This document shows, in pieces, positions 26,177-35,814 of a stretch of DNA of 64,000 nt. The translations under genes and the position numbers were made by a program. Origin of the DNA: an uncultured Flaviramulus sp. (lineage in GTDB: Bacteria > Bacteroidota > Bacteroidia > Flavobacteriales > Flavobacteriaceae); assembly GCA_947495125.1 (NCBI GenBank), contig CANLXL010000003.1:434001-498000 (forward strand), given 5' to 3'. The notes under the pieces were generated by a model. The model was not told the DNA's origin. It saw only the letters and a list, made by a program, of their open reading frames with translations, and searched no databases. Numbering within the stretch: the first letter of the stretch is position 1; each line of letters opens with the position of its first letter.

Positions 26177-27469
26177 CTAGAAATGATACCCTAATATGAA
26201 ATAAACCCGCTTTGTGGGGGAGCTTAAAGTTACTATTTCAGACATGCCATTACCCCTCTCATATCGAACTTCTAGAGAAAATTTGTTAAATTTTAAACCG
26301 GTTCCTAGGACATAAGCTTGCTCGTAATTGCGGCTTTCTTCAAGTGCTTTTCCTTCAACCACTCTTTCATTACCAAAAAAGTTTATGTCCTGTCTTTTAT
26401 AATTTTTTTCATTAACCCCAAATCCATTCGATATTCCTAAATTTATAAAGGCACGTAATGACGTTTGATTCAATAGAAAGTGATACCGTAATAAATTATT
26501 CAGTTTTATATATGAATATTCAAATTGCACAAACGTGTTAACATCGCCGGTTTCATTTCTAAAAGAATGATGACGGCCTTCAAATTTTGATTGATTATAT
26601 ATAAGTTCATTCTGTATAGACCATTTTTTTAGGTTTCTGGAAAAATAGACTTCAAAAAATATTCCGGATGTAAAGTCGGTTGATTGATTGAAATCAGTGT
26701 CAACAAGATAAGGCAAATTGGCTTCTCCATTAAACTCTAATTTACTTAAAGATATGCCTGCCAATACCCCAAAATCGGCAGACGTTTTTTCTTTCTTTTT
26801 TTGAAAAACAATGCCCTCTTGAGAACAGTTATAGTAATGCTGGAATAGCTTTTCTAAGCTTCTTTGTGTGTATTCTATATAGGGTAGCTTTGAACGGATT
26901 GATGGACAATCATCACTAAGGTACAAATCTAATTGCCCTTGATACTTCTTATTTTCCCTTATAATTCTTTTATAGCTTGCCGACTTATTAAATGATGACA
27001 AATATTTTTTATAAGCGAGTAGCACAAAATCATCCCCGCGTCTGATATAAAAATTATCTCTATTTCTATTGCTTATGAAGTAATATAAACTTTTAGAACC
27101 TTTGAATAAGGTTTGTAAAAATACCGTATCTGTTTGAATATTTAATTCCGGGTCGTCTTTAAGCAAATTGGTTTGCACCGGGCTGATTTCAATATTAACT
27201 TTGGCACTCACATAAATTTCATCTTTAACACCAAATTCGATAATATCGTTTGGATTGTAAGTTCTTGGAGTATCGTCTTTTTCTAATATAAAGTTTATGT
27301 CGTTTGGGTTGGTATTCCAATTTTTGTAATCTACAAACCCATGTATGGTGTCCTTGTTAAGTTTAATAATGTAACCCGGTAAATAGTTTTTCTGGGAGTA
27401 CGAGATTTGAAAAATAAAAGCAGCAATTGTGGTAAACAGTATTTTTGGCGTGATTTTATTTAGGTGCAT
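26177..27469 (-). CDS. Outer-membrane beta-barrel protein, hypothetical
   Basis: A 430-residue exported protein. The ATG at 27467-27469 is followed directly by a signal peptide ending FQISYSQ; an ATG 54 bases further upstream would bury that signal and is less likely. Residues about 25-200 form a soluble part (GYIIKLNKDTIHGFVDYKNW). From about residue 235 to the end there are alternating strands typical of Bacteroidota PorT-like barrels (FGVLAGISLSKLEF, WSIQNELIYNQSKF, ending in an aromatic, YFILGYHF). No specific role can be given. It stands alone. Confidence 0.7.
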   Translation of the reverse strand: MHLNKITPKILFTTIAAFIFQISYSQKNYLPGYIIKLNKDTIHGFVDYKNWNTNPNDINFILEKDDTPRTYNPNDIIEFGVKDEIYVSAKVNIEISPVQTNLLKDDPELNIQTDTVFLQTLFKGSKSLYYFISNRNRDNFYIRRGDDFVLLAYKKYLSSFNKSASYKRIIRENKKYQGQLDLYLSDDCPSIRSKLPYIEYTQRSLEKLFQHYYNCSQEGIVFQKKKEKTSADFGVLAGISLSKLEFNGEANLPYLVDTDFNQSTDFTSGIFFEVYFSRNLKKWSIQNELIYNQSKFEGRHHSFRNETGDVNTFVQFEYSYIKLNNLLRYHFLLNQTSLRAFINLGISNGFGVNEKNYKRQDINFFGNERVVEGKALEESRNYEQAYVLGTGLKFNKFSLEVRYERGNGMSEIVTLSSPTKRVYFILGYHF

Positions 27470-27674
27470 TAGGAAAGGTTTTGTGAGTAAATATATATAA
27501 TTATATGCTTGCTTAGAAGCCATTTAAATCTTTTCCTGTCTAATTCAATAGAAATTAGCGGGATATAATTGCTTATACCGATTTTAAACCAATCTTTTTT
27601 AAAGTTTATTGGGTATAATTTGTAAAAAGTTTATTTAGTTATTTACATTCGTTTTTTTAAAAATACCATTTATA

Positions 27675-29801
27675 ATGTCACAACTTTCAAAATATATAAT
27701 CACTAAGACACAGCTTCCCGAATCTTCCGTGAATAATACCATTCAGTTACTAAACGAAGACTGTACAATTCCCTTTATTTCGCGTTACCGAAAGGAGCGT
27801 ACGGGAAATTTGGATGAGGTTCAAGTGGGCGATATTGTAAAATATAAAGAACAGTTTGAAGCTTTAGAAAAAAGAAAGCAAGCGATTTTAAAGGCGCTTA
27901 CCGAACAAGATGTTTTAACCCTAGAGCTACAACAAAAAATAGAAGGTATTCAAGATATAACCACACTTGAAGATGTGTATTTACCGTTTAAAAAAAGTCG
28001 AAAAACCAAGGCTGAAACTGCACGAAAACATGGTCTCGAACCTTTGGCAAAGATTATGATGAGTCAGAACGCTAATGATATTGAGTCTATCGCCTTCAGA
28101 TATGTAAAAGGAGCCGTTTTATCTGTTGAAGAGGCTTTAGAAGGTGCACGACATATCATCGCAGAATGGGTAAACGAGCGCAGCGATATTAGAAACCAAA
28201 TGCGTTATCAATTGGAGCGTTTTGCAACCATTTCTACGAAGGCCGTAAAAGCGAAAGCAACCGAGGATGACGCACAGAAATTCAGAGATTATTTTGATTG
28301 GGAAGAATCGCTAAGTCGTATTCCGTCCCATCGCTTGCTGGCGATTTTAAGAGCAGAAAAAGAAGGCTTTATTCGTGTTAAAATAAATATTGACGATGAT
28401 CGGGCTTTGAATAAGATCGAAAATAAGATCATTCGGTCTAACAATGCTTGTATGGTGCATATTGAATTGGCTATAAAAGATGCCTATAAACGCTTATTGT
28501 TACCTTCATTAAGCAACGAAGCTTTGCAAATTGCTAAGGAGAAAGCCGATGAATCTGCGATCACAGTATTTGCAAAAAATTTAAAACAATTATTGTTAGG
28601 TTCTCCATTAGGTGAAAAGCGAGTTTTAGCCATTGACCCCGGATTCCGAACAGGGTGTAAAGTGGTATGCCTTGATGCACAAGGGCAATTAAAGTATAAT
28701 GAAACGATTTATCCACACCCGCCAAAAAGTGATAGTTCTGGTGCTATCAAGAAACTAAGTTCGTTAGCCGATGCTTATAAAATAGACGCTATCGCGATTG
28801 GAAACGGCACCGCATCACGTGAGACGGAAGCTTTAATCAGACGAATTCGATTTAAAAATGACATACAGGTTTTTGTAGTTAGCGAAGCCGGTGCATCGAT
28901 TTATTCGGCATCAAAAATTGCACGAGAGGAGTTTCCAAATTATGATGTCACCGTAAGAGGTTCGGTGTCTATTGGTCGTCGTTTACAAGACCCTTTGGCC
29001 GAACTGGTAAAAATTGATGCCAAGTCCATTGGTGTGGGTCAGTATCAGCATGATGTCGATCAAACCAAACTTCAAAAATCCTTAGATACGGTCGTTGAAA
29101 ATTGCGTAAATGCTGTAGGCGTTAATATGAATACAGCAAGTAAACCTTTGTTAAGTTATGTGTCGGGTATTGGTCCGAAATTGGCTGAGAACATCTTTAA
29201 TTATCGCAATGAGCATGGTGCGTTTACCTCTAGAAAAGCCATTAAAAAAGTACCACGATTGGGTGAAAAAGCCTTTGAACAAGGTGCCGCATTCTTAAGG
29301 ATTAAAGGAGCTGAAAACCCCTTGGACGATTCTGCCGTTCATCCTGAAAGTTATGCCATAGTTACAAAAATGGCGAAAGATATGGGAACTTCAGTTGAAG
29401 ATTTAATAGGAGATAACGCATTACTTAAACAAATAGATTTAAAGCGCTATTGTACAGATTTAGTTGGTTTGCCAACCTTGGAGGATATCATCAAAGAATT
29501 GGAAAAACCCGGATTAGATATTCGTGAGCAGGCAAAAGTATTCACATTTAATCAGAATATCAAAACCATTGCGGATTTAAGAGAGGGGCAATTATTACCA
29601 GGAATTGTCAACAACATTACAAATTTTGGATGTTTTGTGGACGTGGGGATTAAAGAAAGCGGATTGATCCACGTGTCGAATTTGGCTGATGCCTTCGTTA
29701 AAGATGTCAACGAACATGTTCATTTGCATCAGCAAATTATTGTTAAGGTTCTGGAGGTTGATATTCCGCGAAAGCGTATTCAGTTGAAATTGCATAAATA
29801 A
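27675..29801 (+). CDS. tex: Tex-family RNA-binding transcription accessory protein
   Basis: A 708-residue protein with the Tex layout. The N-terminal helical domain carries the signature FISRYRKERTGNLDEVQ, and the central YqgF/RNase H-like domain reads VLAIDPGFRTGCKVV. A helix-hairpin-helix region follows (YVSGIGPKLAENIFNYRNE), then a C-terminal S1 domain (GQLLPGIVNNITNFGCFVDV). It binds nucleic acid and influences transcription. All parts are present at full length. Confidence 0.94.
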   Translation: MSQLSKYIITKTQLPESSVNNTIQLLNEDCTIPFISRYRKERTGNLDEVQVGDIVKYKEQFEALEKRKQAILKALTEQDVLTLELQQKIEGIQDITTLEDVYLPFKKSRKTKAETARKHGLEPLAKIMMSQNANDIESIAFRYVKGAVLSVEEALEGARHIIAEWVNERSDIRNQMRYQLERFATISTKAVKAKATEDDAQKFRDYFDWEESLSRIPSHRLLAILRAEKEGFIRVKINIDDDRALNKIENKIIRSNNACMVHIELAIKDAYKRLLLPSLSNEALQIAKEKADESAITVFAKNLKQLLLGSPLGEKRVLAIDPGFRTGCKVVCLDAQGQLKYNETIYPHPPKSDSSGAIKKLSSLADAYKIDAIAIGNGTASRETEALIRRIRFKNDIQVFVVSEAGASIYSASKIAREEFPNYDVTVRGSVSIGRRLQDPLAELVKIDAKSIGVGQYQHDVDQTKLQKSLDTVVENCVNAVGVNMNTASKPLLSYVSGIGPKLAENIFNYRNEHGAFTSRKAIKKVPRLGEKAFEQGAAFLRIKGAENPLDDSAVHPESYAIVTKMAKDMGTSVEDLIGDNALLKQIDLKRYCTDLVGLPTLEDIIKELEKPGLDIREQAKVFTFNQNIKTIADLREGQLLPGIVNNITNFGCFVDVGIKESGLIHVSNLADAFVKDVNEHVHLHQQIIVKVLEVDIPRKRIQLKLHK

Positions 29802-29847
29802 ATCTATTCTGTCATTCCTGCCTGCTCCAAGAGATTTTCGTTTAATC

Positions 29848-30672
29848 TTATAACATTAAGTTGGTGTAATAGACGCCTTGATGATTCATAAAAGTGTCAT
29901 CCTTTTTATTTAAGTCTAATATATCACCTTTAAAGTTTGTTGCTAGTAAACCTAGTTCGTGGTAAATACAAGCTGTTGCAGCAAAGTCCCAAATGCTGCC
30001 TCCCCCAACGTCTTTTTTTGGGAGTTTTAAAAAACATGCAGGCCCGTTTTCTAAAACTAAAATAGCATTCATTACCGCACCTGATCCTGAAATTTCTTTA
30101 ATTGTTTTTAATCTTAAGTTTGCTTTATGCTTGTTAAGGATTTCTTGTATTTCGTTAGACTTTGGGGTGTCTCTTAATTTTTTATCGGTTACGTAAGTTA
30201 AATAGTTATTAGTGTTTTTGATGTTCCAGAGACTACTATTTTTATAAGCGCCGTTTCCTTTTATAGCATGATATAGTATTTTGGTACTTGGATCAAATAC
30301 AACGCCAATTACAGGCGTTCCGTCTTTAGCAACTAAAGCAATAGACACAGAAAATCCAGGTTGTTTATTAATGAATGCTAGTGTGCCGTCCAAAGGGTCT
30401 ATACACCAAAAGGCATCTTTTTCAAATCGGCTGCCATCATCTTCTGTTTCTTCCGACAATAAGCCTATATCAAACGCTTTACAAGTGGGCATTAAATGTG
30501 ATAAAACAATACGTTCGCATTCTCGATCTACTTTAGTAACGACCTGAGAAGCATAGTTAGAGCCACCTTCTTTTTTCTCTATGGTAATGGTATCATTTAG
30601 GTGCTTCTGAATGATTTTTCCAGCAGAAATTGCAGCTTCAATGGCAATATTTGTTAAATGTAGTAAGTCCAT
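29848..30672 (-). CDS. Inositol monophosphatase/CysQ-family phosphatase
   Basis: A 274-residue Mg-dependent phosphatase with the family metal motifs: LLSEETEDDG (Glu), WCIDPLDGTLAF (the DPLDGT box) and GGGSIWDFAAT (final Asp). CysQ enzymes hydrolyse 3'-phosphoadenosine 5'-phosphate, while inositol monophosphatases share the fold; the sequence alone does not decide. It begins one base after the kinase-like gene upstream, so the two are co-transcribed and may act on related phosphorylated compounds. Confidence 0.88.
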   Translation of the reverse strand: MDLLHLTNIAIEAAISAGKIIQKHLNDTITIEKKEGGSNYASQVVTKVDRECERIVLSHLMPTCKAFDIGLLSEETEDDGSRFEKDAFWCIDPLDGTLAFINKQPGFSVSIALVAKDGTPVIGVVFDPSTKILYHAIKGNGAYKNSSLWNIKNTNNYLTYVTDKKLRDTPKSNEIQEILNKHKANLRLKTIKEISGSGAVMNAILVLENGPACFLKLPKKDVGGGSIWDFAATACIYHELGLLATNFKGDILDLNKKDDTFMNHQGVYYTNLML

Positions 30673-30673
30673 A

Positions 30674-31621
30674 CTATAGATTTTTGATGACCTCAGCAGT
30701 TATACGTTCACTATAAGTATTAATTTTCCAATGACCAGGGCTCCAACCTTTTAAGAACCGATGAAAATCTGCCCAAGCCACACGGTATAAAGACCGCCAT
30801 TCTTTTTCAAGTGCTTCATTTTTTTTACCAAGCGCTTTGTGTAAATAGGTAAAGTAAGTGTCTAATAGTTTAGATTCTAGACGTTCACAATCACTTTCAT
30901 TAAGGCAACTCCCGGTAAAATAGGCGACATCTTTCATACCACATCCACCACCAACATATTGAAAATCTACGCCAGCCACTTGTCCGTTTTCAGAAAAACA
31001 AAAGTTCGCCAATTTCGCATCGCCATGAACAAATGTTTTAAAATTACAGTGATTTAGTTTGTTGTTAATAGCAGCAGCAGCGTTTTTTAATGTTTTATCT
31101 TGTAAAACTTCCAGTTCTTGAGGTCTAGTTTCTAAATGCCAATAGGTGCCAACTTCCCAAAGTCCGCTGGGAATTTTGCCTAAATAACTCGCATGGAATT
31201 TTGCCAACCATTCTAAACAAATTTCTATATCGGTCCATACTACGTCTTGTTTTCGTAGTGGGAAACCTGCCTTATCTAAATCTTCAAGTACTATAAGTGT
31301 TTCATCATTCTGATTTTCAATAGCAAAACACTTTGGTAAACGTGCCAAACTATGTTTACTATAAGTGTTATACCAAGTGGTTTCTACTTTATAAGATTTT
31401 AATTTTCTTTGATGACCAACATCGGTATTCCAGCCTCTGGGATGGTTATTACTATTAGGCAATTGTACATGTTTAACAACAACACTTTCTATAGGAGCGT
31501 TTTCTAATACAACGCGTATAATTTTACCATACCCACTCCACAACTCTTGAATGATTTCTTTTTCTTTTAAAGAAGACGCGCCGGTGCTCTGAAGAATGAC
31601 GGATTTAAAATACTTGTTCAT
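30674..31621 (-). CDS. Phosphotransferase (choline/ecdysteroid-kinase-like)
   Basis: A 315-residue protein with an aminoglycoside-phosphotransferase/EcKinase-type fold. The catalytic loop is [13 protein letters not shown] (Brenner motif HGD...N, near residue 200), followed by the metal-binding [18 protein letters not shown]. The N-terminus has a glycine-loop-like segment and an invariant-Lys candidate (VVVKHVQLP). The substrate is unknown; the neighbouring phosphatase suggests a small-molecule phosphate cycle. A TACCTTTG element (31629-31636, minus strand) lies only a few bases ahead of the start, so a very short or absent leader is possible. Confidence 0.85.
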   Translation of the reverse strand: MNKYFKSVILQSTGASSLKEKEIIQELWSGYGKIIRVVLENAPIESVVVKHVQLPNSNNHPRGWNTDVGHQRKLKSYKVETTWYNTYSKHSLARLPKCFAIENQNDETLIVLEDLDKAGFPLRKQDVVWTDIEICLEWLAKFHASYLGKIPSGLWEVGTYWHLETRPQELEVLQDKTLKNAAAAINNKLNHCNFKTFVHGDAKLANFCFSENGQVAGVDFQYVGGGCGMKDVAYFTGSCLNESDCERLESKLLDTYFTYLHKALGKKNEALEKEWRSLYRVAWADFHRFLKGWSPGHWKINTYSERITAEVIKNL

Positions 31622-31821
31622 ACGGTTTCAAAGGTAGGAAATTGAGGTTTCAAATACTTTTATAATTCTCTTAAGGTTTTAATTCTTCAATCATAAAATG
31701 GCCCCCTCTACAGGAAAGGTTGTAAAAATTCATCAAATCTTTGTCTCCCAATGGCTTACTCTTCAATGGTCAATATTTTAGTTATTAAATTTTATATTCA
31801 ATATTCTTTATTTTTTTTCAT

Positions 31822-31848
31822 AAAAAAAGCGTCCAATTTCTTGGACGC
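31822..31848 (-). terminator. Intrinsic terminator of the TerB-like gene
   Basis: On the minus strand a perfect 8-bp stem (GCGTCCAA/TTGGACGC, tetraloop, 31829-31848) is followed by seven T (31822-31828), 28 bases after the stop codon. Confidence 0.88.
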
Positions 31849-31875
31849 CCTTAATATTATAGATTTTTTAATGTT

Positions 31876-32307
31876 TTATCTATTCATATTCTTTATTTCG
31901 TCCATAAAAGTATCCAAATCAACACCATTATTCACTAAGGTTAATGCTTTGTCTATGATATATTTTACGTTTACCGCATGGAACCCAAGTCCAACAGCAA
32001 TTTTTCTTAATAACGCTTCCTGATCTTCACCTTTAATATGATCGGCATATACCATACGAGCTAAGTCGAACAGACGCTCCAAACGACGGTCATAAGATAA
32101 CGGTGGATTAATAGGATGGGACTGATAATTTTTTAAAATGGCTTTATAATCTTCAGCACTAATACCTAAATTTTGAGCCAACCTATCTAAAAACGCTTTT
32201 TCCTCATCGGTAATAACATCATCACTCATAGCCACACGAACAATGGAAGCAAAATGACTTTCATTACGCTTTTTAAATCCACTGTCAAATAAATCTGAAA
32301 TCGACAT
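31876..32307 (-). CDS. TerB-family protein
   Basis: A 143-residue helical protein of the TerB type: VRVAMSDDVITDEEKAFLDR (residues about 24-43, acidic metal-binding style), LGISAEDYKAI, and a second half repeating the pattern (YADHIKGEDQEALLRKI). TerB domains occur in tellurite resistance and in stress-related membrane-associated proteins; here no other ter gene is nearby, so only the domain is assigned. It is related to the middle domain of the J-domain protein at 10113. It has its own promoter and terminator. Confidence 0.85.
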   Translation of the reverse strand: MSISDLFDSGFKKRNESHFASIVRVAMSDDVITDEEKAFLDRLAQNLGISAEDYKAILKNYQSHPINPPLSYDRRLERLFDLARMVYADHIKGEDQEALLRKIAVGLGFHAVNVKYIIDKALTLVNNGVDLDTFMDEIKNMNR

Positions 32308-32332
32308 ATATTCTTGTTTTTTTTAAGTGGCA

Positions 32333-32363
32333 CAAATATAGTTTTATTAATACATTTTATCAA
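32333..32363 (-). promoter_or_regulatory. Predicted promoter (-33 and -7) of the TerB-like gene
   Basis: On the minus strand TTG (32361-32363), a 20-base spacer and TATATTTG (32333-32340) match the Bacteroidota pattern, 25 bases ahead of the start codon. Confidence 0.6.
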
Positions 32364-32383
32364 TATCAATTGAACAAAAATTT

Positions 32384-32391
32384 TATATTTG
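32384..32391 (+). promoter_or_regulatory. Predicted -7 promoter element of mfd
   Basis: TATATTTG matches TAnnTTTG, only 16 bases ahead of the GTG start, implying a very short leader. Confidence 0.5.
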
Positions 32392-32407
32392 CCTAAATCA
32401 AATTTTC

Positions 32408-35400
32408 GTGAGTAAATCTACCCTCTCGCAAACTTATGTACAGCTTTTGCAAATGCGAAAACTGCAAAATGCTATTGCCCATTCTCAACCTTTAGGTACT
32501 GCCGAAAACAAACCCAGAATACATTTAAAAGGGTTGGTGGGGTCTGCATTTTCTTTTGTGATCTCAAGCGTATTTAAGCAAGCTGAAAAGCCATTTTTAA
32601 TCGTATTTAACGATAAAGAAGAAGCGGCATTTTATTTAAATGACCTGGAACAGCTTTGTAATGAAAAAGATGTCTTGTTCTATCCCGGAAGTTATCGAAG
32701 ACCCTATCAAATTGAGGAAACGGATAATGCCAATGTCCTATTGCGTGCGGAAGTTCTCAATCGGATAAATTCCCAAAAGAAACCAGCCATTATCATAACC
32801 TATCCCGATGCCCTTTTCGAAAAGGTAGTAACACGAAAGGAACTGGAACGAAATACCTTAAAAGTTTCGGTTGGAGATAATCTGTCTATAGATTTTGTTA
32901 ACGAAGTCCTATTCGATTACCAGTTTAAACGTGTCGATTTTGTCACAGAACCGGGAGAGTTTTCAGTTCGTGGAGGTATTGTCGATGTCTTTTCATTTTC
33001 ACACGACGAGCCCTATCGTATAGAATTTTTTGGTGATGAGGTGGACAGCATTAGAACCTTCGATGTGGAAACACAGCTGTCTGTCGATCAGGTTAAAAAG
33101 ATCAATATTATTCCAAACGTAGCTAACAAGTTTTTGGATGAACGACGCCAAAGCTTTTTAAAATATATAGCACAAAAAACAGTGGTATGTTTTAAAAATG
33201 CCGATTTGTGCTTTTCCAGGATAGACGATTTTTACGCTAAAGCGGAAGACACCTTCAAAACACTTTCAGAAGACATTAAGCACGATGAACCCGGGGAACT
33301 ATTTTCTGATTCAGGATTACTTAAGAAACAGTTATTAGATTTTACCATTCTGGAATTTGGAAGTACCGCGATGCTGTCTGGTCATGGAGATATTCAGGAA
33401 ACCATAGCTTTTAATACCACACCGCAACCGGCATTTAACAAACAATTCAATCTTCTTATTGAAGATTTAAATTCTAATCATAACAAAGGGTACACCAATT
33501 ATATTGCCTGTGTTAGTGAACAGCAGGCGAAACGTTTTCGTGATATTTTTGAGGACGTGGAAAGTGAAGTTTATTATAAAACTATGGTACTTTCTTTACA
33601 TCAGGGTTTTATAGATCACGATTCCAAAATAACATGTTATACCGATCATCAGATTTTTGAACGGTATCACAAATTTCATCTGAAAAACGGCTATGCTAAA
33701 AAGCAAGCCATCACTTTAAAAGAGCTTACCAGTTTAGATATTGGTGATTATGTTACCCATATCGATCATGGTATCGGACGCTTTGGAGGCTTGCAAAAAA
33801 TCGATGTTGAAGGTAAAAAGCAGGAAGCTATTAAGCTGGTTTATGGTGAACGTGATGTGTTGTATTTGAGTATTCATTCACTTCATAAGATCACTAAGTT
33901 TAACGGAAAAGACGGGAAGCCACCTAAAATATACAAGCTGGGAAGTAAGGCATGGAAAACCCTGAAGCAAAAAACCAAGGCTCGTGTAAAGCACATAGCG
34001 TTCAACCTGATCAAGTTATACGCTAAACGGAAAACTAAAAAGGGCTATCAGTACAACCCGGACAGTTATATGCAGCATGAGCTGGAGGCCTCCTTCATTT
34101 ATGAAGACACCCCGGATCAAAGTACGGCAACCGCCGATATTAAGGCCGATATGGAAAGCGAACGCCCTATGGACCGTCTGGTTTGTGGTGATGTAGGTTT
34201 CGGAAAAACCGAGGTGGCTATTCGTGCCGCTTTTAAGGCTGTGGATAATGGGAAGCAGGTGGCTATTTTAGTACCAACAACGATTTTGGCCTACCAGCAT
34301 TCCAGAACATTTAAACAACGACTAAAAGATTTTCCGGTGACAGTGGACTATTTAAACCGCTTTAGAACCGCGAAAGAAAAACGTCTGACTTTAGAAGGAT
34401 TAGAACAGGGAAGTGTGGATATCATTATAGGCACGCATCAACTGGTGAATAAAAATGTGAAATTCAAGGATCTCGGATTATTAATTGTTGACGAAGAACA
34501 AAAGTTTGGAGTTGCTGTCAAAGAAAAACTAAAAACCTTAAAAGAGAATGTCGATGTGTTAACACTCACGGCGACGCCAATTCCGAGAACGCTTCAGTTC
34601 AGCCTGATGGCTGCCCGTGATCTTTCCGTGATAACAACACCACCACCAAACAGGTATCCCATTGAAAGCCATGTGATCCGTTTTAACGAGGAAACCATCC
34701 GTGATGCTGTGAGTTATGAGATTCAAAGGGGCGGACAAATATTCTTCATACATAACCGTATAGAAAATATTAAAGAAGTGGCCGGAATGATTCAGCGCCT
34801 CGTGCCCGATGCTAAAATTGGAATCGGTCATGGCCAAATGGAGGGTAAAAAGTTAGAACAATTAATGCTTTCATTTATGAACGGCGCCTTCGATGTTTTG
34901 GTGAGTACAACCATCGTTGAAAGTGGACTGGATGTTCCTAATGCGAATACCATTTTTATAAATAATGCTAATAATTTCGGACTGAGTGATTTGCACCAAA
35001 TGCGTGGTCGGGTAGGAAGAAGTAATAAAAAAGCATTTTGTTATTTTATTACCCCGGAATATTCTGCGATGACCGATGATGCCAGAAAACGTATCACTGC
35101 TTTAGAACAATTTACTGAGCTGGGAAGCGGATTTAATATTGCCATGAAAGATTTGGAAATTCGAGGCGCCGGTGACCTATTGGGAGGTGAACAAAGTGGG
35201 TTTATCAATGAAATAGGTTTTGATACCTATCAGAAAATACTAAATGAAGCGATCGATGAACTTAAAGAAAATGAGTTTAAGGATTTATACAATGAAAATG
35301 AAGCCGATAAGGTTTATGTGAAAGACGTGACTATCGATTCCGATTTCGAATTGCTTTTTCCGGATAGTTATGTGAATAATATAACTGAACGATTAAATCT

Positions 35401-35782
35401 CTACACTCAGCTTAATAATTTAAAAACAGAGGAGGAATTGCATACCTTTGAGACTGAATTGGTTGACCGCTTCGGAGAATTGCCGGAACAAGTGACCGAT
35501 TTATTAAATAGTGTCCAAATAAAGTGGTTGGCCACTAAAATAGGTTTTGAAAAGATCATTATGAAGCACGGGAAGCTGGTTGGCTATTTTATTAATGATC
35601 AACAAAGCCGTTTTTATCAAAGTCCGAGTTTTACTAAAGTCCTTCAGTTTGTACAATCCAATGCAGGAATTTGCAAAATGAAAGAAAAACAAACCAGGAA
35701 TGGGTTACGGTTAATGCTAACCTTCGAAAATATAACATCTGTGAAACAAGCTTTAACAGTATTAAAACCTATTGTGGCTTAA
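32408..35782 (+). CDS. mfd: Transcription-repair coupling factor
   Basis: A 1124-residue translocase that removes stalled RNA polymerase and recruits UvrA. The N-terminal UvrB-like part includes FYPGSYRRPYQIEE. The polymerase-interaction domain follows (LDIGDYVTHIDHGIGRFGG). The RecG-like motor has Walker A GDVGFGKTEVA, DEEQ, the TATPIPRTLQFS motif and QMRGRVGRS. A C-terminal TRCF domain ends the protein. The start is GTG at 32408; no ATG fits better. All domains are intact. Confidence 0.96.
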   Translation: MSKSTLSQTYVQLLQMRKLQNAIAHSQPLGTAENKPRIHLKGLVGSAFSFVISSVFKQAEKPFLIVFNDKEEAAFYLNDLEQLCNEKDVLFYPGSYRRPYQIEETDNANVLLRAEVLNRINSQKKPAIIITYPDALFEKVVTRKELERNTLKVSVGDNLSIDFVNEVLFDYQFKRVDFVTEPGEFSVRGGIVDVFSFSHDEPYRIEFFGDEVDSIRTFDVETQLSVDQVKKINIIPNVANKFLDERRQSFLKYIAQKTVVCFKNADLCFSRIDDFYAKAEDTFKTLSEDIKHDEPGELFSDSGLLKKQLLDFTILEFGSTAMLSGHGDIQETIAFNTTPQPAFNKQFNLLIEDLNSNHNKGYTNYIACVSEQQAKRFRDIFEDVESEVYYKTMVLSLHQGFIDHDSKITCYTDHQIFERYHKFHLKNGYAKKQAITLKELTSLDIGDYVTHIDHGIGRFGGLQKIDVEGKKQEAIKLVYGERDVLYLSIHSLHKITKFNGKDGKPPKIYKLGSKAWKTLKQKTKARVKHIAFNLIKLYAKRKTKKGYQYNPDSYMQHELEASFIYEDTPDQSTATADIKADMESERPMDRLVCGDVGFGKTEVAIRAAFKAVDNGKQVAILVPTTILAYQHSRTFKQRLKDFPVTVDYLNRFRTAKEKRLTLEGLEQGSVDIIIGTHQLVNKNVKFKDLGLLIVDEEQKFGVAVKEKLKTLKENVDVLTLTATPIPRTLQFSLMAARDLSVITTPPPNRYPIESHVIRFNEETIRDAVSYEIQRGGQIFFIHNRIENIKEVAGMIQRLVPDAKIGIGHGQMEGKKLEQLMLSFMNGAFDVLVSTTIVESGLDVPNANTIFINNANNFGLSDLHQMRGRVGRSNKKAFCYFITPEYSAMTDDARKRITALEQFTELGSGFNIAMKDLEIRGAGDLLGGEQSGFINEIGFDTYQKILNEAIDELKENEFKDLYNENEADKVYVKDVTIDSDFELLFPDSYVNNITERLNLYTQLNNLKTEEELHTFETELVDRFGELPEQVTDLLNSVQIKWLATKIGFEKIIMKHGKLVGYFINDQQSRFYQSPSFTKVLQFVQSNAGICKMKEKQTRNGLRLMLTFENITSVKQALTVLKPIVA

Positions 35783-35814
35783 TTATTGACATCAATTAAA
35801 TAAATAAAAATATA

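Noticed and set aside
31876-32307. Tellurite resistance function
   Set aside because: TerB-like domain only; no other ter genes are next to it.
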